Below are positions 23,202 through 30,398 of a stretch of DNA of 40,295 nt, piece after piece. The stretch lies in the IMG/VR virus record IMGVR_UViG_3300003322_000534, positions 1-40,295 of that record. One strand, 5' to 3'. Within the stretch, counting starts at the first letter, position 1. The number at the start of each line of letters is the position of its first letter. The translations under genes were made by a program, and so were the position numbers. The notes under the pieces are model-generated. The model searched no databases, had not been told where the DNA came from, and saw only the letters and a program-made list of their open reading frames with translations. This stretch comes from a virus.

Positions 23202-24652
23202 TGCTGCGCCAAGAACACATGGAGCTCCTCGAGAGCAGGGGGGTGAGCCCTGAGTTACTCACACGGCTTGGCGTCGAGAGTGGTGACGGGGATTGGATAA
23301 AAATCCCATACGTTGCTGATGGCAAAATTGTAAATTTCAAGCATAGAACCATCGCCGGCCAGAAGCAGTTTCGGCAGGAAAAGGATGCGCGCAAATGCTT
23401 CTGGAACTTCGATATCCTCAAGGATGAAACCCTGAAAGACATGCCCCTCATCATCACCGAGGGGGAGTTTGATGCGATGATCGCCATGGAGTGCGGTTAT
23501 GCTCGGGTCATCAGCGTGCCCGATGGAGCTCCGGCCGAGGCCATAGGCGACAAGGAAAGCCAGAAATACACCTACCTCGATGATGCTGAGCACCTGCTCA
23601 GGGGTGTGAAGGAAATCATCCTCGCCACCGATGGTGACGGGCCAGGCATCAACCTCATGAATGACCTGGCCTTGCGCCTAGGCAAAGCCCGCTGCAAATG
23701 GGTCGGGTATCCAAAGGGCTGCAAGGATCTGAACGAAGCATTCATGAAGCACCGCAACGGCGCGGAGGCTGTGCGACAAACGATTGCCCGCGCTCAATGG
23801 TGCAAGGTCGATGGTGTCTACCGGATGAGCGAGCTCCCGCCTGTGGTCGAGCCGCTCGTGTACGAGATCGGCATTCCTGGCCTCGGTGAGCATTACAAAA
23901 TCCGGCCAGGTGACTTGACCATCGTTACCGGCATTCCTGGCCATGGCAAGTCAAGCTTCCTCAACGATGTAGCTTGTCACATGGTCAGCCGGCATGGATG
24001 GGGTGTTGTGTTTGCTAGTTTCGAACAGGAGCCGCAGACCGACCACCGCCGGAATCTGCGCACCTGGTATAGCCGCAAATGGGTCAAGGACATGAACCAG
24101 GCCGAGCTCGCCGCGGCTGACACTTGGATCGAGAAAAGCTTCAGTTTCATTTGCCCAAGCGAGGATGATTACGTGAGTCTTGATTGGGTGCTCGAGCGTG
24201 CCGCAACAGCCGTGCTGCGTTTCGGTGCAAAGCTGGTCATCATCGACCCATGGAACGAGATGGATCACGTCAGGCCCAAGGACATGACGGTAACCGAATA
24301 CACAGGCAAGGCCATCAAGGATTTCCGCTTGTTTGCGAGGAAGTACAGCGTCCATGTCGTGGTGGCCGCCCACCCCGCCAAGCAGCAGAAGAAGCCCGAC
24401 GGCACCTATCCGATCCCAACCCTTTACGACATCAGCGATAGCCAGCACTGGTACAACAAGGCCACCGTGGGCATCGTGGTGCATCGGCCCGACAAGGAGA
24501 AAACCATCATCCGAATTGCGAAAAGCAAATACCACAACATCATCGGGAAGCCTGGTGACCTCGAGGTAACGTTTGACCTGCAAACGAATCGCTATGACCT
24601 CTACCAAGCCGCACCCCAAGCGGCGTCCTATTCATGGCAGCGTGATGATTAA
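23201..24652 (+). CDS. TOPRIM primase-helicase (T7 gp4 / Twinkle-like)
   Basis: 483 residues. The TOPRIM domain has Glu87 in IITEGEFDAM and Asp144/Asp146 in ATDGDG. A linker leads to a RecA/DnaB-type helicase domain with Walker A GIPGHGKS (244-251) and Walker B LVIIDPW, and an AAHPAKQ segment like the helicase motif 3. It should synthesise primers and unwind DNA at the fork. It lacks its own zinc domain, which the preceding ORF supplies. There is no phage DNA polymerase in the genome, so host polymerase is presumably recruited. Confidence 0.92.
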   Translation: MLRQEHMELLESRGVSPELLTRLGVESGDGDWIKIPYVADGKIVNFKHRTIAGQKQFRQEKDARKCFWNFDILKDETLKDMPLIITEGEFDAMIAMECGYARVISVPDGAPAEAIGDKESQKYTYLDDAEHLLRGVKEIILATDGDGPGINLMNDLALRLGKARCKWVGYPKGCKDLNEAFMKHRNGAEAVRQTIARAQWCKVDGVYRMSELPPVVEPLVYEIGIPGLGEHYKIRPGDLTIVTGIPGHGKSSFLNDVACHMVSRHGWGVVFASFEQEPQTDHRRNLRTWYSRKWVKDMNQAELAAADTWIEKSFSFICPSEDDYVSLDWVLERAATAVLRFGAKLVIIDPWNEMDHVRPKDMTVTEYTGKAIKDFRLFARKYSVHVVVAAHPAKQQKKPDGTYPIPTLYDISDSQHWYNKATVGIVVHRPDKEKTIIRIAKSKYHNIIGKPGDLEVTFDLQTNRYDLYQAAPQAASYSWQRDD

Positions 24653-24714
24653 GGGTGCGCAGTGTCCTAAACATGGCCCGCAGTTAAGCAGAAACGGCCC
24701 AAAGAGAAGCAAGA

Positions 24715-24743
24715 AGGGGCCAGCCTATACCTGACTAGCCCCT
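24715..24743 (-). terminator. Hairpin between convergent units
   Basis: AGGGGCCAG (24715-24723) pairs with CTAGCCCCT (24735-24743) with one G-U pair and an 11-base loop. Read leftward it is followed by the T-rich TCTTGCTTCTCTTT. It lies between the rightward helicase end and the leftward small-gene end, so it probably ends the leftward transcript, perhaps both. Confidence 0.55.
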
Positions 24744-24769
24744 GAGACTCAAAACGTCTGTACGGTCAA

Positions 24770-24937
24770 CTAAACGGGCTTTTCCCTTTTGACTTCCTCG
24801 ATGCCCTCGAGAACCCAGCCTGCTCGCCATGGGGTTTTGAGTTGGGCCATATGGAAAGCGTTTGTTTCGGATGCAGCCCTGACAGTTAGCCAGCGCGTGC
24901 CGAATGGAGTGGAGTATTTAGCGCGATAGCTGGTCAT
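24770..24937 (-). CDS. 55-residue phage protein, unknown function
   Basis: Starts MTSYRAKYSTPFGTRWLTVR. A soluble, basic small protein with several Trp residues and an acidic GIEEVKREK end. The ATG overlaps the stop of the 31-residue gene (ATGA) and has GGGGGA upstream. It is the last gene of the leftward unit driven by the promoter at 25373-25401. I do not recognise the family. Confidence 0.55.
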   Translation of the reverse strand: MTSYRAKYSTPFGTRWLTVRAASETNAFHMAQLKTPWRAGWVLEGIEEVKREKPV

Positions 24938-25029
24938 ACAATCCCCCATATGGCCTCAAGTGTGGCCATAACTACGAAATAGGTTGTTGCATACAGGGTC
25001 ATTTCAACAAAGAATTGTTTAAGTGTCAT
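24934..25029 (-). CDS. 31-residue membrane protein
   Basis: Starts MTLKQFFVEMTLYATTYFVV. One hydrophobic span makes up most of the product. It is supported by AGAGG upstream and an ATGA overlap with the next gene. The function is unknown, and the very small size lowers certainty. Confidence 0.45.
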   Translation of the reverse strand: MTLKQFFVEMTLYATTYFVVMATLEAIWGIV

Positions 25030-25038
25030 GGTAGCCTC

Positions 25039-25341
25039 TTATTTGTTGTCGCACCAGATGCAGCCTTTACCGCCGCACCAGTTGCAATGGTTGGATAGGA
25101 AGGAGCGCCCTCTTGGGTACTTGCGATAATGGGCAAGCAGCCTTTGGCCTGCCTCGATTGCAGCAAGAGCCTCTGCAGTAGTCATGCTCTTCTGCTGTGT
25201 AGTGTTATGCTGTGTCATAAAGTACCTTTCTTTATAATAATGGGGTTCAATTTTTATAATGGCCTCATCAGTGCTGGCATAATCCAGCAGACGCGCACCC
25301 GGTTTTGTGGTTTGCCTGGGTGCGCGTTTCGGCATAGTCAT
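25039..25341 (-). CDS. Small protein with C-terminal Cys knuckle, unknown function
   Basis: 100 residues from the ATG at 25341, behind GGGGGA and 32 bases downstream of the -10 box. The N-terminus is basic (MPKRAPRQTTKPGARLL). The C-terminus carries CNWCGGKGCIWCDNK, a DnaJ-like CxxCxGxGC knuckle that probably binds zinc. It is the first gene of the leftward three-gene unit under an operator-type promoter, so it is likely expressed early. I cannot assign a function. Confidence 0.6.
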   Translation of the reverse strand: MTMPKRAPRQTTKPGARLLDYASTDEAIIKIEPHYYKERYFMTQHNTTQQKSMTTAEALAAIEAGQRLLAHYRKYPRGRSFLSNHCNWCGGKGCIWCDNK

Positions 25342-25372
25342 CCCCCACAGGTTGGTGTTAAACACGGGTTGG

Positions 25373-25401
25373 AATATAACTGCAAAAATGCAGCTTGTCA
25401 A
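25373..25401 (-). promoter_or_regulatory. Leftward sigma70-type promoter with operator in the spacer
   Basis: Reading leftward: TTGACA (25401-25396), 17 bases, TATATT (25378-25373). The spacer holds the operator variant CTGCATTTTTGCAG (25380-25393). The boxes are nearly ideal. It faces the 100-residue gene at 25341. Confidence 0.8.
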
Positions 25402-25552
25402 GTGATGAGTTGTACATAACGATGCAATACCATCTCATTACACTATTATAAACCCTCTTGACATAAGCCTGAATAACTGCGACATACTTTAATAGATATA
25501 TACACTCTTAAATGGTTCTCATTGTGGTGAAGTATATTATTATCTATATACA
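25402..25552. promoter_or_regulatory. AT-rich divergent control region before the terminase genes
   Basis: A 151-base, strongly AT-rich gap between the leftward promoter and the rightward small terminase. TTGACA occurs at about 25459, and TATATTATTAT at 25533-25543 lies just before the ATG at 25553. I see no Shine-Dalgarno, so the terminase transcript may be leaderless or nearly so. The pac or cos site might also lie here, but no specific signal identifies it. Confidence 0.45.
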
Positions 25553-26029
25553 ATGAATAAAGCGCTCCCATCTCCAACAGAACCAAAGCTCACTAAACGG
25601 CAAGAGCGTTTCCTTGATGAACTCGTAGCTAACGGCGGCAATCTAGAAGAAGCCGCAATAAGTGCCGGATATTCAATCAAATCCGCCAGAACAGCCGCGA
25701 ATCATAATATGCGCTTAACGCACGTTCAACAAGCGCTCGAGGCACGCTTGACCCGCAAGCTTAAGGTGGGGAAAGCCCTAGCAATCAAGACCTTAGAGAG
25801 CGTAGCACGCCACGGTTTCAAGGATGCCGCTCGAGTAGCTGCAGCCAACGCCATACTAGACAGAGCAGAGAAGCTCGAGGGGCTAGCGAAGGGCAATAAT
25901 GCAGGTATATCAATCAGTATCAACATGCGCAGCGACACAGGTGCGACACAGCCAACAGTGATCATTGATCAACATGCTGATGAACAAGGGCAAATAACAC
26001 AGAGCGAAGGTGATGACGCATCAGATTAG
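25553..26029 (+). CDS. terS: Terminase small subunit
   Basis: 158 residues. Residues 12-110 show the TerS pattern: KLTKRQERFLDELVANGGN, an HTH (EEAAISAGYSIKSARTAANH), then helices for oligomerisation. The acidic C-terminus ends in a flexible tail. It recognises the packaging site and recruits the large subunit, which is unusually far away (28411), separated by nine small genes. No ribosome site precedes the ATG. Confidence 0.8.
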   Translation: MNKALPSPTEPKLTKRQERFLDELVANGGNLEEAAISAGYSIKSARTAANHNMRLTHVQQALEARLTRKLKVGKALAIKTLESVARHGFKDAARVAAANAILDRAEKLEGLAKGNNAGISISINMRSDTGATQPTVIIDQHADEQGQITQSEGDDASD

Positions 26030-26195
26030 CTCAGATGGGACCCGTAACCCTGAGGCAGCCGACCCCCACGCCGGCCCCCAAAAATCCGCGCGCGCTGAAT
26101 CCACTCCCCACCTCCCCACGCATTTTTCCCCATTTGTCGAGCCTGTAGGTATGCAGGCTGAACGAGCGTTTAATATTTTCCCCCGTTTTATGTTT

Positions 26196-26209
26196 CTGCG
26201 CATATGCAG
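26196..26209. promoter_or_regulatory. Operator palindrome
   Basis: CTGCGCATATGCAG, followed by TTATTGA, which matches the extended right half of the other operators. TTATGT 17 bases before TATTGA gives only a weak rightward promoter. It is flanked by the inverted repeat GAGCGTT / AACGCTC. Confidence 0.55.
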
Positions 26210-26315
26210 TTATTGAACGCTCATTCAAGTGAGTGAGATGTGCATTCCGCTTTATTTTATTTTATGGCGTAGTGATAACTCCACCTGACGTGGGTTTACT
26301 TGCCGAAGCGACTAG

Positions 26316-26342
26316 GGGCTCCTTAAGTGGGGCCCATTTTTT
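26316..26342 (+). terminator. Rho-independent terminator
   Basis: GGGCTCC (26316-26322), loop TTAAGT, GGGGCCC (26329-26335), then ATTTTTTATTT. It should stop transcripts from the small terminase direction just before the next promoter, isolating the two units. Confidence 0.75.
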
Positions 26343-26355
26343 ATTTATTCTGTGC

Positions 26356-26384
26356 TTGACTAACTGCATTAATGCAGGTACGCA
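26356..26384 (+). promoter_or_regulatory. Rightward promoter/operator for the small-gene cluster
   Basis: TTGACT (26356-26361) is followed by the perfect palindrome CTGCATTAATGCAG (26364-26377), placed exactly as in the two leftward promoters. The -10 position reads TACGCA (26379-26384), which is weak, so activation or a shifted -10 is possible. The first gene starts at 26441. Confidence 0.6.
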
Positions 26385-26440
26385 GGATATAAGGTATTTG
26401 GTTGTGGCCCGATACTCCAAACGTAACAGAGGGGATTCCT

Positions 26441-26662
26441 ATGACGATCAAAAAGAAAGAACCGGATGCAACTGTGGCAATCAGCGCTGCGACCGAACCG
26501 AGTGATTCGGTTGTGCCGCCCAAGCCGGCGAAGAAAGAGAAGCCGAAGATTGTGGGTTTACATTTTACGCCTGGTGGCCGGATGTTCGTGGCGACTGAAA
26601 CCACGATTTACGAGAAGAAGGGCGAGGAGCTCGTGCCTGTTAAGTGGCAGGTACCGGAGTAG
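26441..26662 (+). CDS. 73-residue phage protein, unknown function
   Basis: Starts MTIKKKEPDATVAISAATEP after AGAGGGGA. A Lys/Pro/Ala-rich, probably disordered N-terminal half is followed by a small beta domain (GLHFTPGGRMFVATETTIYE). It is the first gene of a coupled cluster running into the large terminase. I do not recognise the family. Confidence 0.6.
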   Translation: MTIKKKEPDATVAISAATEPSDSVVPPKPAKKEKPKIVGLHFTPGGRMFVATETTIYEKKGEELVPVKWQVPE

Positions 26663-26664
26663 TT

Positions 26665-26904
26665 ATGGCGCTGCTTCCTAAGTACAAGGAGGGCGCTGTC
26701 TACCATTCGCAGCAGGGGCTCGTTGTGTATCGGGGTTATGACGCTGACAAGCGGTGTCATGCGTTCGAGCTGGCTTATGTGCCGGATGCCATTCGTTACG
26801 AGGGGCGCTCGCCAGTGGATCTTCATGCCCTGTATTACCTCGGTGAGATCGGGCCAAGGGTCAGCGAGGATGAGCTGGTGAAACGTATTCGAGAGGAGGC
26901 GTGA
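26665..26904 (+). CDS. 79-residue phage protein, unknown function
   Basis: Starts MALLPKYKEGAVYHSQQGLV. An alpha/beta small protein with many Tyr residues and a charged C-terminal helix (SEDELVKRIREEA). GGAG lies just upstream of the ATG, and the stop overlaps the next start as TGATG. Confidence 0.6.
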   Translation: MALLPKYKEGAVYHSQQGLVVYRGYDADKRCHAFELAYVPDAIRYEGRSPVDLHALYYLGEIGPRVSEDELVKRIREEA

Positions 26905-27134
26905 TGACCGTCGAACGTAAACTTGATGATTTGCTCACCGATTTTAAAACGCGGCTTGAGAAGCCGAGCCTGACGATGACGATGAATAGGGCTCAGGTCG
27001 AGAAAGCAGTCGAGCATTGGCTGCGCCATGAGATCATTTCCTACGGCACCAAGAAAGTGTTGGTGGTGACGCATACACCCAGCGGGGCTGTGGCCTCCTT
27101 GCATGATGCGCCAGCGGAGAAGGTGGAGAAGTGA
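26904..27134 (+). CDS. 76-residue phage protein, unknown function
   Basis: Starts MTVERKLDDLLTDFKTRLEK. A helical N-terminal half is followed by strands (YGTKKVLVVTHTPSGAVASL), the look of a small alpha/beta fold. It overlaps its neighbours by 1 and 4 bases. I do not recognise the family. Confidence 0.6.
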   Translation: MTVERKLDDLLTDFKTRLEKPSLTMTMNRAQVEKAVEHWLRHEIISYGTKKVLVVTHTPSGAVASLHDAPAEKVEK

Positions 27135-27421
27135 CCGGGAGACACCAGCGCCGTTTTGTTCAAGGGGCGGGCTTCCACGAGAAGATGATGGTGCCGACCG
27201 ATGTGCGGGTGTTCACCTGCCTCAACCACGACGGTTTCCATGGAGCCTCGAGCCATCGGGCTTCAATCATTGTGGCGAGAGATGAGGTTCATGCCAGGGA
27301 GCTCCTCGATAAAGCGCTAGAGAGGTCAGGGCTCAAGGGGTTCAGGAAGGTGAAGTATACACTTTGGGAAACCCCGCTTGATCGGTGGTCGGCTGAAGTG
27401 CTGGCAGATGGGAGCATGTGA
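27131..27421 (+). CDS. 96-residue phage protein, unknown function
   Basis: Starts at a GTG that overlaps the upstream stop (GTGA), behind AAGGTGGAG. The body has a VFTCLNHDGFHGASSHRASI stretch and a helix of charged residues (HARELLDKALERSGL), then KVKYTLWETP. A compact alpha/beta protein. No enzyme motif is recognised. Confidence 0.6.
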   Translation: MTGRHQRRFVQGAGFHEKMMVPTDVRVFTCLNHDGFHGASSHRASIIVARDEVHARELLDKALERSGLKGFRKVKYTLWETPLDRWSAEVLADGSM

Positions 27422-27897
27422 TGAAAGAGATTGAGCTTGGTCGCGGCATCAAGGCCATTGTGGATGATGAAGATTATGAGTGGTTGAATCAGTGGAAATG
27501 GTGCGCTGGTGGGCGAGCACCATACACTGCGCAAAGGCGGGCTGGGAAATTCCGAGTTCTTCTGATGCATCGTATGGTCATGTCTTGCCCGGCCGGCAAG
27601 GTGGTCGACCATATCAACGGAAACTCGCTTGACAATCGTAAGGCCAATTTACGCATTTGCCGCCAAGGTGAAAATGCAAGGAATGCCGCCAAGAGGTCGC
27701 ATAACAAATCGGGCTTCAAGGGCGTCTGGTGGCACCCGCAAAGCCAGATGTGGCGGGCAGTGGTTAGGGTAAACGGGAAGAACAACCACATCGGCCTTTT
27801 CAAAGGCAAAGAGGATGCCGCGCGGGCCTATGACCAGGCTGCCGTCAAACTCCACGGTGAGTTTGCGAGGACGAATGCAATGATGGGGCTGCTCTAA
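27421..27897 (+). CDS. HNH endonuclease with AP2-type DNA-binding domain
   Basis: 158 residues. HNH core VDHINGNSLDNRKANLRICR in the middle, preceded by LLMHRMVM, and a C-terminal AP2-like domain (GFKGVWWHPQSQMWRAVV, IGLFKGKEDAARAYDQAAVK). It has the same architecture as 14976-15524 on the other arm. The ATG overlaps the upstream TGA. It probably spreads as a homing element and may cut intron-less target genes in related phages. Confidence 0.87.
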   Translation: MKEIELGRGIKAIVDDEDYEWLNQWKWCAGGRAPYTAQRRAGKFRVLLMHRMVMSCPAGKVVDHINGNSLDNRKANLRICRQGENARNAAKRSHNKSGFKGVWWHPQSQMWRAVVRVNGKNNHIGLFKGKEDAARAYDQAAVKLHGEFARTNAMMGLL

Positions 27898-28089
27898 ATG
27901 TCGTTTATTCATGGATTATCGCCTGAAGATTTGCGGCGCCTGCGCGAGGTAACGAAGGCGGTGCATCTTCGGCATTACCCACAGCATATGATAACCGATT
28001 ACGAGGCTGACCGGATCATCGATGCGCTCGGGCCCGAGGTGGCGGGCAAGATGGTCAAGGTGGCGGTCGATAAATTGGGGGTGAAGTGA
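27898..28089 (+). CDS. 63-residue phage protein, unknown function
   Basis: Starts MSFIHGLSPEDLRRLREVTK directly after the HNH stop. A helical small protein (TDYEADRIIDALGPEVAGKM). It overlaps the zinc-ribbon gene by 4 bases (GTGA). I do not recognise the family. Confidence 0.55.
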   Translation: MSFIHGLSPEDLRRLREVTKAVHLRHYPQHMITDYEADRIIDALGPEVAGKMVKVAVDKLGVK

Positions 28090-28259
28090 AGCCTATTGAT
28101 TTCGAGAAACTCAAGCCGGCGCCTGACCAAGATAACTTCTATCACACCTGGCGCTGCAACTGCGGCAACGAGCTGTTTGAGATCCGGCTAGAGGGCATTC
28201 GTTGCCCTGTGTGCGGATCGCCGCAATACCCGTACGATGATCCACAGGGGGCGGCATAG
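28086..28259 (+). CDS. 57-residue zinc-ribbon protein
   Basis: Starts MKPIDFEKLKPAPDQ from a GTG that overlaps the upstream stop. WRCNCGNELFEIRLEGIRCP followed by VCGS gives a CxC...CPVC zinc ribbon. Similar tiny ribbons are common in phage genomes near terminase. The DNA- or protein-binding role is unproven. Confidence 0.65.
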   Translation: MKPIDFEKLKPAPDQDNFYHTWRCNCGNELFEIRLEGIRCPVCGSPQYPYDDPQGAA

Positions 28260-28424
28260 ATGGCGCGACCGAAGATCATTCAGGAAGCAGAGGCGAAAGA
28301 TGCGCGCGTGCGCCTTGGGATGTCGATGTGGGACAAGCTCGCGCGCAAGGTGAACAGGGGGGAGGCCTCGAGCATATCGGCCCTCATCCGTGATGCTGTT
28401 GAGGAGAAGTATGGCCAAGGCTGA
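28260..28424 (+). CDS. 54-residue ribbon-helix-helix-like protein
   Basis: Starts MARPKIIQEAEAKDARVRLG. The order strand (DARVRLGM), helix (MWDKLARKVN), turn (RGEASS), helix (ISALIRDAVEEKY) is the ribbon-helix-helix DNA-binding pattern. It overlaps the large terminase start by 14 bases. It could regulate the packaging or late genes, which is inferred. Confidence 0.65.
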   Translation: MARPKIIQEAEAKDARVRLGMSMWDKLARKVNRGEASSISALIRDAVEEKYGQG

Positions 28425-29961
28425 GTTCAATTATTCGCCGCCTGGCCAGGTATGCGCTGATTACCTTGCATCAACCAGCTTCTTCACCGGCGTGCGCGGG
28501 CCAGTGGGCTCCGGTAAGTCGGTAGTCTCCTGCGTCAAGATCCTTTATCACGCGACCCAACAGAAGCCTGGGCCCGATGGTAAGCGGCGCACGCGATGGG
28601 CGGTAGTGCGTAACACCAACCCGCAGCTCAAGACGACCACCATAAAAACTTGGCTCGATTGGTTTCCCGAGCACATATGGGGCAAGTTTAACTGGTCACC
28701 GCCGTACACCCATCACATTCAGCAGGGCGATCTCGACATTGAAGTGATCTTTCTGGCCCTCGACCGGCCAGAGGATGTGAAAAAGCTCCTGTCGCTCGAG
28801 CTCACCGGCGGCTTCATCAACGAGGCGCGCGAAGTGCCGAAGGCGATTGTCGATGCGCTCACCATGCGCGTCGGCCGATTCCCTTCCATGAAAGACGGCG
28901 GACCCACCTGGTATGGGGTGTTTGCCGACACCAACGCACCGGATGACGATCACTGGTGGCCGATCATGTCTGGCGAGGCACCGATACCCGACTACATGAC
29001 ACGAGAAGAAGCCCTAAGCCTGATCAAGCCCGATGACTGGACGTTCATGACCCAGCCGGCTGCCATGCTCGAGGTGCGCAATGAAGATGGCAACGTGACG
29101 GGCTACAAGCTGAACCCGGCGAGAGAGAACCGCGAGAACGTCACCCTCGAGTACTACAAGAAGATCATCACCGGGAAAACAAAAAGCTGGATCGATGTGT
29201 ACGTGCTGAACCGCTTAGGGCACGTGCAAGATGGCAAGCCCGTCTATACCCAATATGTCGACGAGAAGCATGTGGCGAGGGAGCCACTCAAGTTTGATAA
29301 CCGCCTGCCCCTCTATGTCGGCATCGACTTCGGGCTAACTCCGTCGGCCACCATCGGCCAGCGGTTGCCCACTGGGCGCTGGCTCATCCTCAAGGAGATC
29401 GTGGCGAGCAACATGGGGGCCTCGAGGTTTGCCCCGATTCTGCGGGTGGAGCTGCAACGCATCGCGCCTGGCCACAAAGAGATCAAGATGTATGGCGACC
29501 CGGCCGGCGACATCCGGGCTCAAACCGATGAGCAAACGCCGTTCGACATCTTTCGCGCCAATGGCCTCGTGGTCTACCCGGCGCCGTCCAATGACATCGC
29601 GCTGCGCATTGATGCAGTTGACGCCTGCCTGACCCGCTTCGTTGACGGCAACCCCGGCTTCCTGCTCGACCCCGAGTGCAAGTCGCTGCGCAAAGGCTTC
29701 CGCGGCGGCTACCACTACAAACGTATCCAGGTATCCGGCGAGGCAAAATACGGCGAAACACCCGACAAAAACAAATTTTCACACGTGCATGATGCGCTGC
29801 AATACATGCTGCTCGGCGCCGGCGAAGGCCGCAAGCTGACCATTGGCGACCGCAACATGAAGCCCACCGTTGCTGAACGTTCGTTCAACGTATTTGACCG
29901 ATCAGCAGGTGGGAGAAAGAAGCGCGAGAGCATCTATCGCCGGCGAGATGGTATCAAATGA
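28411..29961 (+). CDS. terL: Terminase large subunit
   Basis: 516 residues from the ATG at 28411 behind GAGGAG. Walker A GPVGSGKS at residues 30-37, with the ATPase continuing to about residue 270. The C-terminal nuclease domain begins near VGIDFGLTPSATIGQ and includes GDPAGD and HVHDALQYMLLGAGEGR. It pumps DNA into the procapsid and cuts concatemers. The length is normal for the family and no catalytic loss is visible. Confidence 0.95.
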   Translation: MAKAEFNYSPPGQVCADYLASTSFFTGVRGPVGSGKSVVSCVKILYHATQQKPGPDGKRRTRWAVVRNTNPQLKTTTIKTWLDWFPEHIWGKFNWSPPYTHHIQQGDLDIEVIFLALDRPEDVKKLLSLELTGGFINEAREVPKAIVDALTMRVGRFPSMKDGGPTWYGVFADTNAPDDDHWWPIMSGEAPIPDYMTREEALSLIKPDDWTFMTQPAAMLEVRNEDGNVTGYKLNPARENRENVTLEYYKKIITGKTKSWIDVYVLNRLGHVQDGKPVYTQYVDEKHVAREPLKFDNRLPLYVGIDFGLTPSATIGQRLPTGRWLILKEIVASNMGASRFAPILRVELQRIAPGHKEIKMYGDPAGDIRAQTDEQTPFDIFRANGLVVYPAPSNDIALRIDAVDACLTRFVDGNPGFLLDPECKSLRKGFRGGYHYKRIQVSGEAKYGETPDKNKFSHVHDALQYMLLGAGEGRKLTIGDRNMKPTVAERSFNVFDRSAGGRKKRESIYRRRDGIK

Positions 29962-30398
29962 AATGGACCATAGCGTTCTTTGGCGATGAAGATGGCGTGC
30001 GCCGCTGGTGGTGGCGCTTCACTAAGCCTGGGTTTAGGCACTGCTTCGCACTGCGGTATATGGTCGATCTCAATTCATGGGCGCTTGTCGACTGGTCCAA
30101 CCGCGGGCTGAATGTCGAGTTCCTACCGAAGCAGTATGTCGATGCGATCATGCTGGCTGTGAACGATTCAGGTGGAGCCTTCCTCGATGTGGATACTGAG
30201 GAACAGCCGGCCAGGCTTTTCCCACCATTGACACTCTATTGTGTGACGGCCGTAAAAGAGCTCGTGGGCCTACGCGATTGGCGTGTAATCACCCCATGGC
30301 AGCTTTACTGTGCATTGAGGAAGCGCGGTGCCCAGCGGATGTTCGACTTGAGTTATCTCGAGGAGACATCTAATGGGAAATCCGCTCGCCAAACCTAA
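29958..30398 (+). CDS. Terminase-adjacent phage protein, unknown function
   Basis: 146 residues starting MKWTIAFFGDEDGVRRWWWR, overlapping the terminase stop (ATGA). The pattern (PGFRHCFALRY, LVDWSNRGLNVEF, CVTAVKELVGL then ITPWQLYCAL) looks like a small NlpC/P60-style Cys-His fold: a conserved His-Cys near residue 28 and Cys near 95. I cannot confirm this. It sits between terminase and portal, a slot often holding such proteins of unknown role. Confidence 0.55.
   Translation: MKWTIAFFGDEDGVRRWWWRFTKPGFRHCFALRYMVDLNSWALVDWSNRGLNVEFLPKQYVDAIMLAVNDSGGAFLDVDTEEQPARLFPPLTLYCVTAVKELVGLRDWRVITPWQLYCALRKRGAQRMFDLSYLEETSNGKSARQT

Larger units (their letters stand above)
26030..26440. promoter_or_regulatory. 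411-base control region between terS and small-gene cluster
   Basis: I see no supported gene here. It holds an operator at 26196-26209, a rightward terminator at 26316-26342 and a promoter/operator at 26356-26384. The first 100 bases are C-rich on the + strand. GAGCGTT (26164-26170) and AACGCTC (26216-26222) form an inverted repeat around the first operator. Confidence 0.6.

Noticed and set aside
26010-26216. Open frame overlapping the terS end
   Set aside because: Pro- and Ser-rich with no ribosome site and no coding pattern, and it covers an operator. It is better read as a control region.
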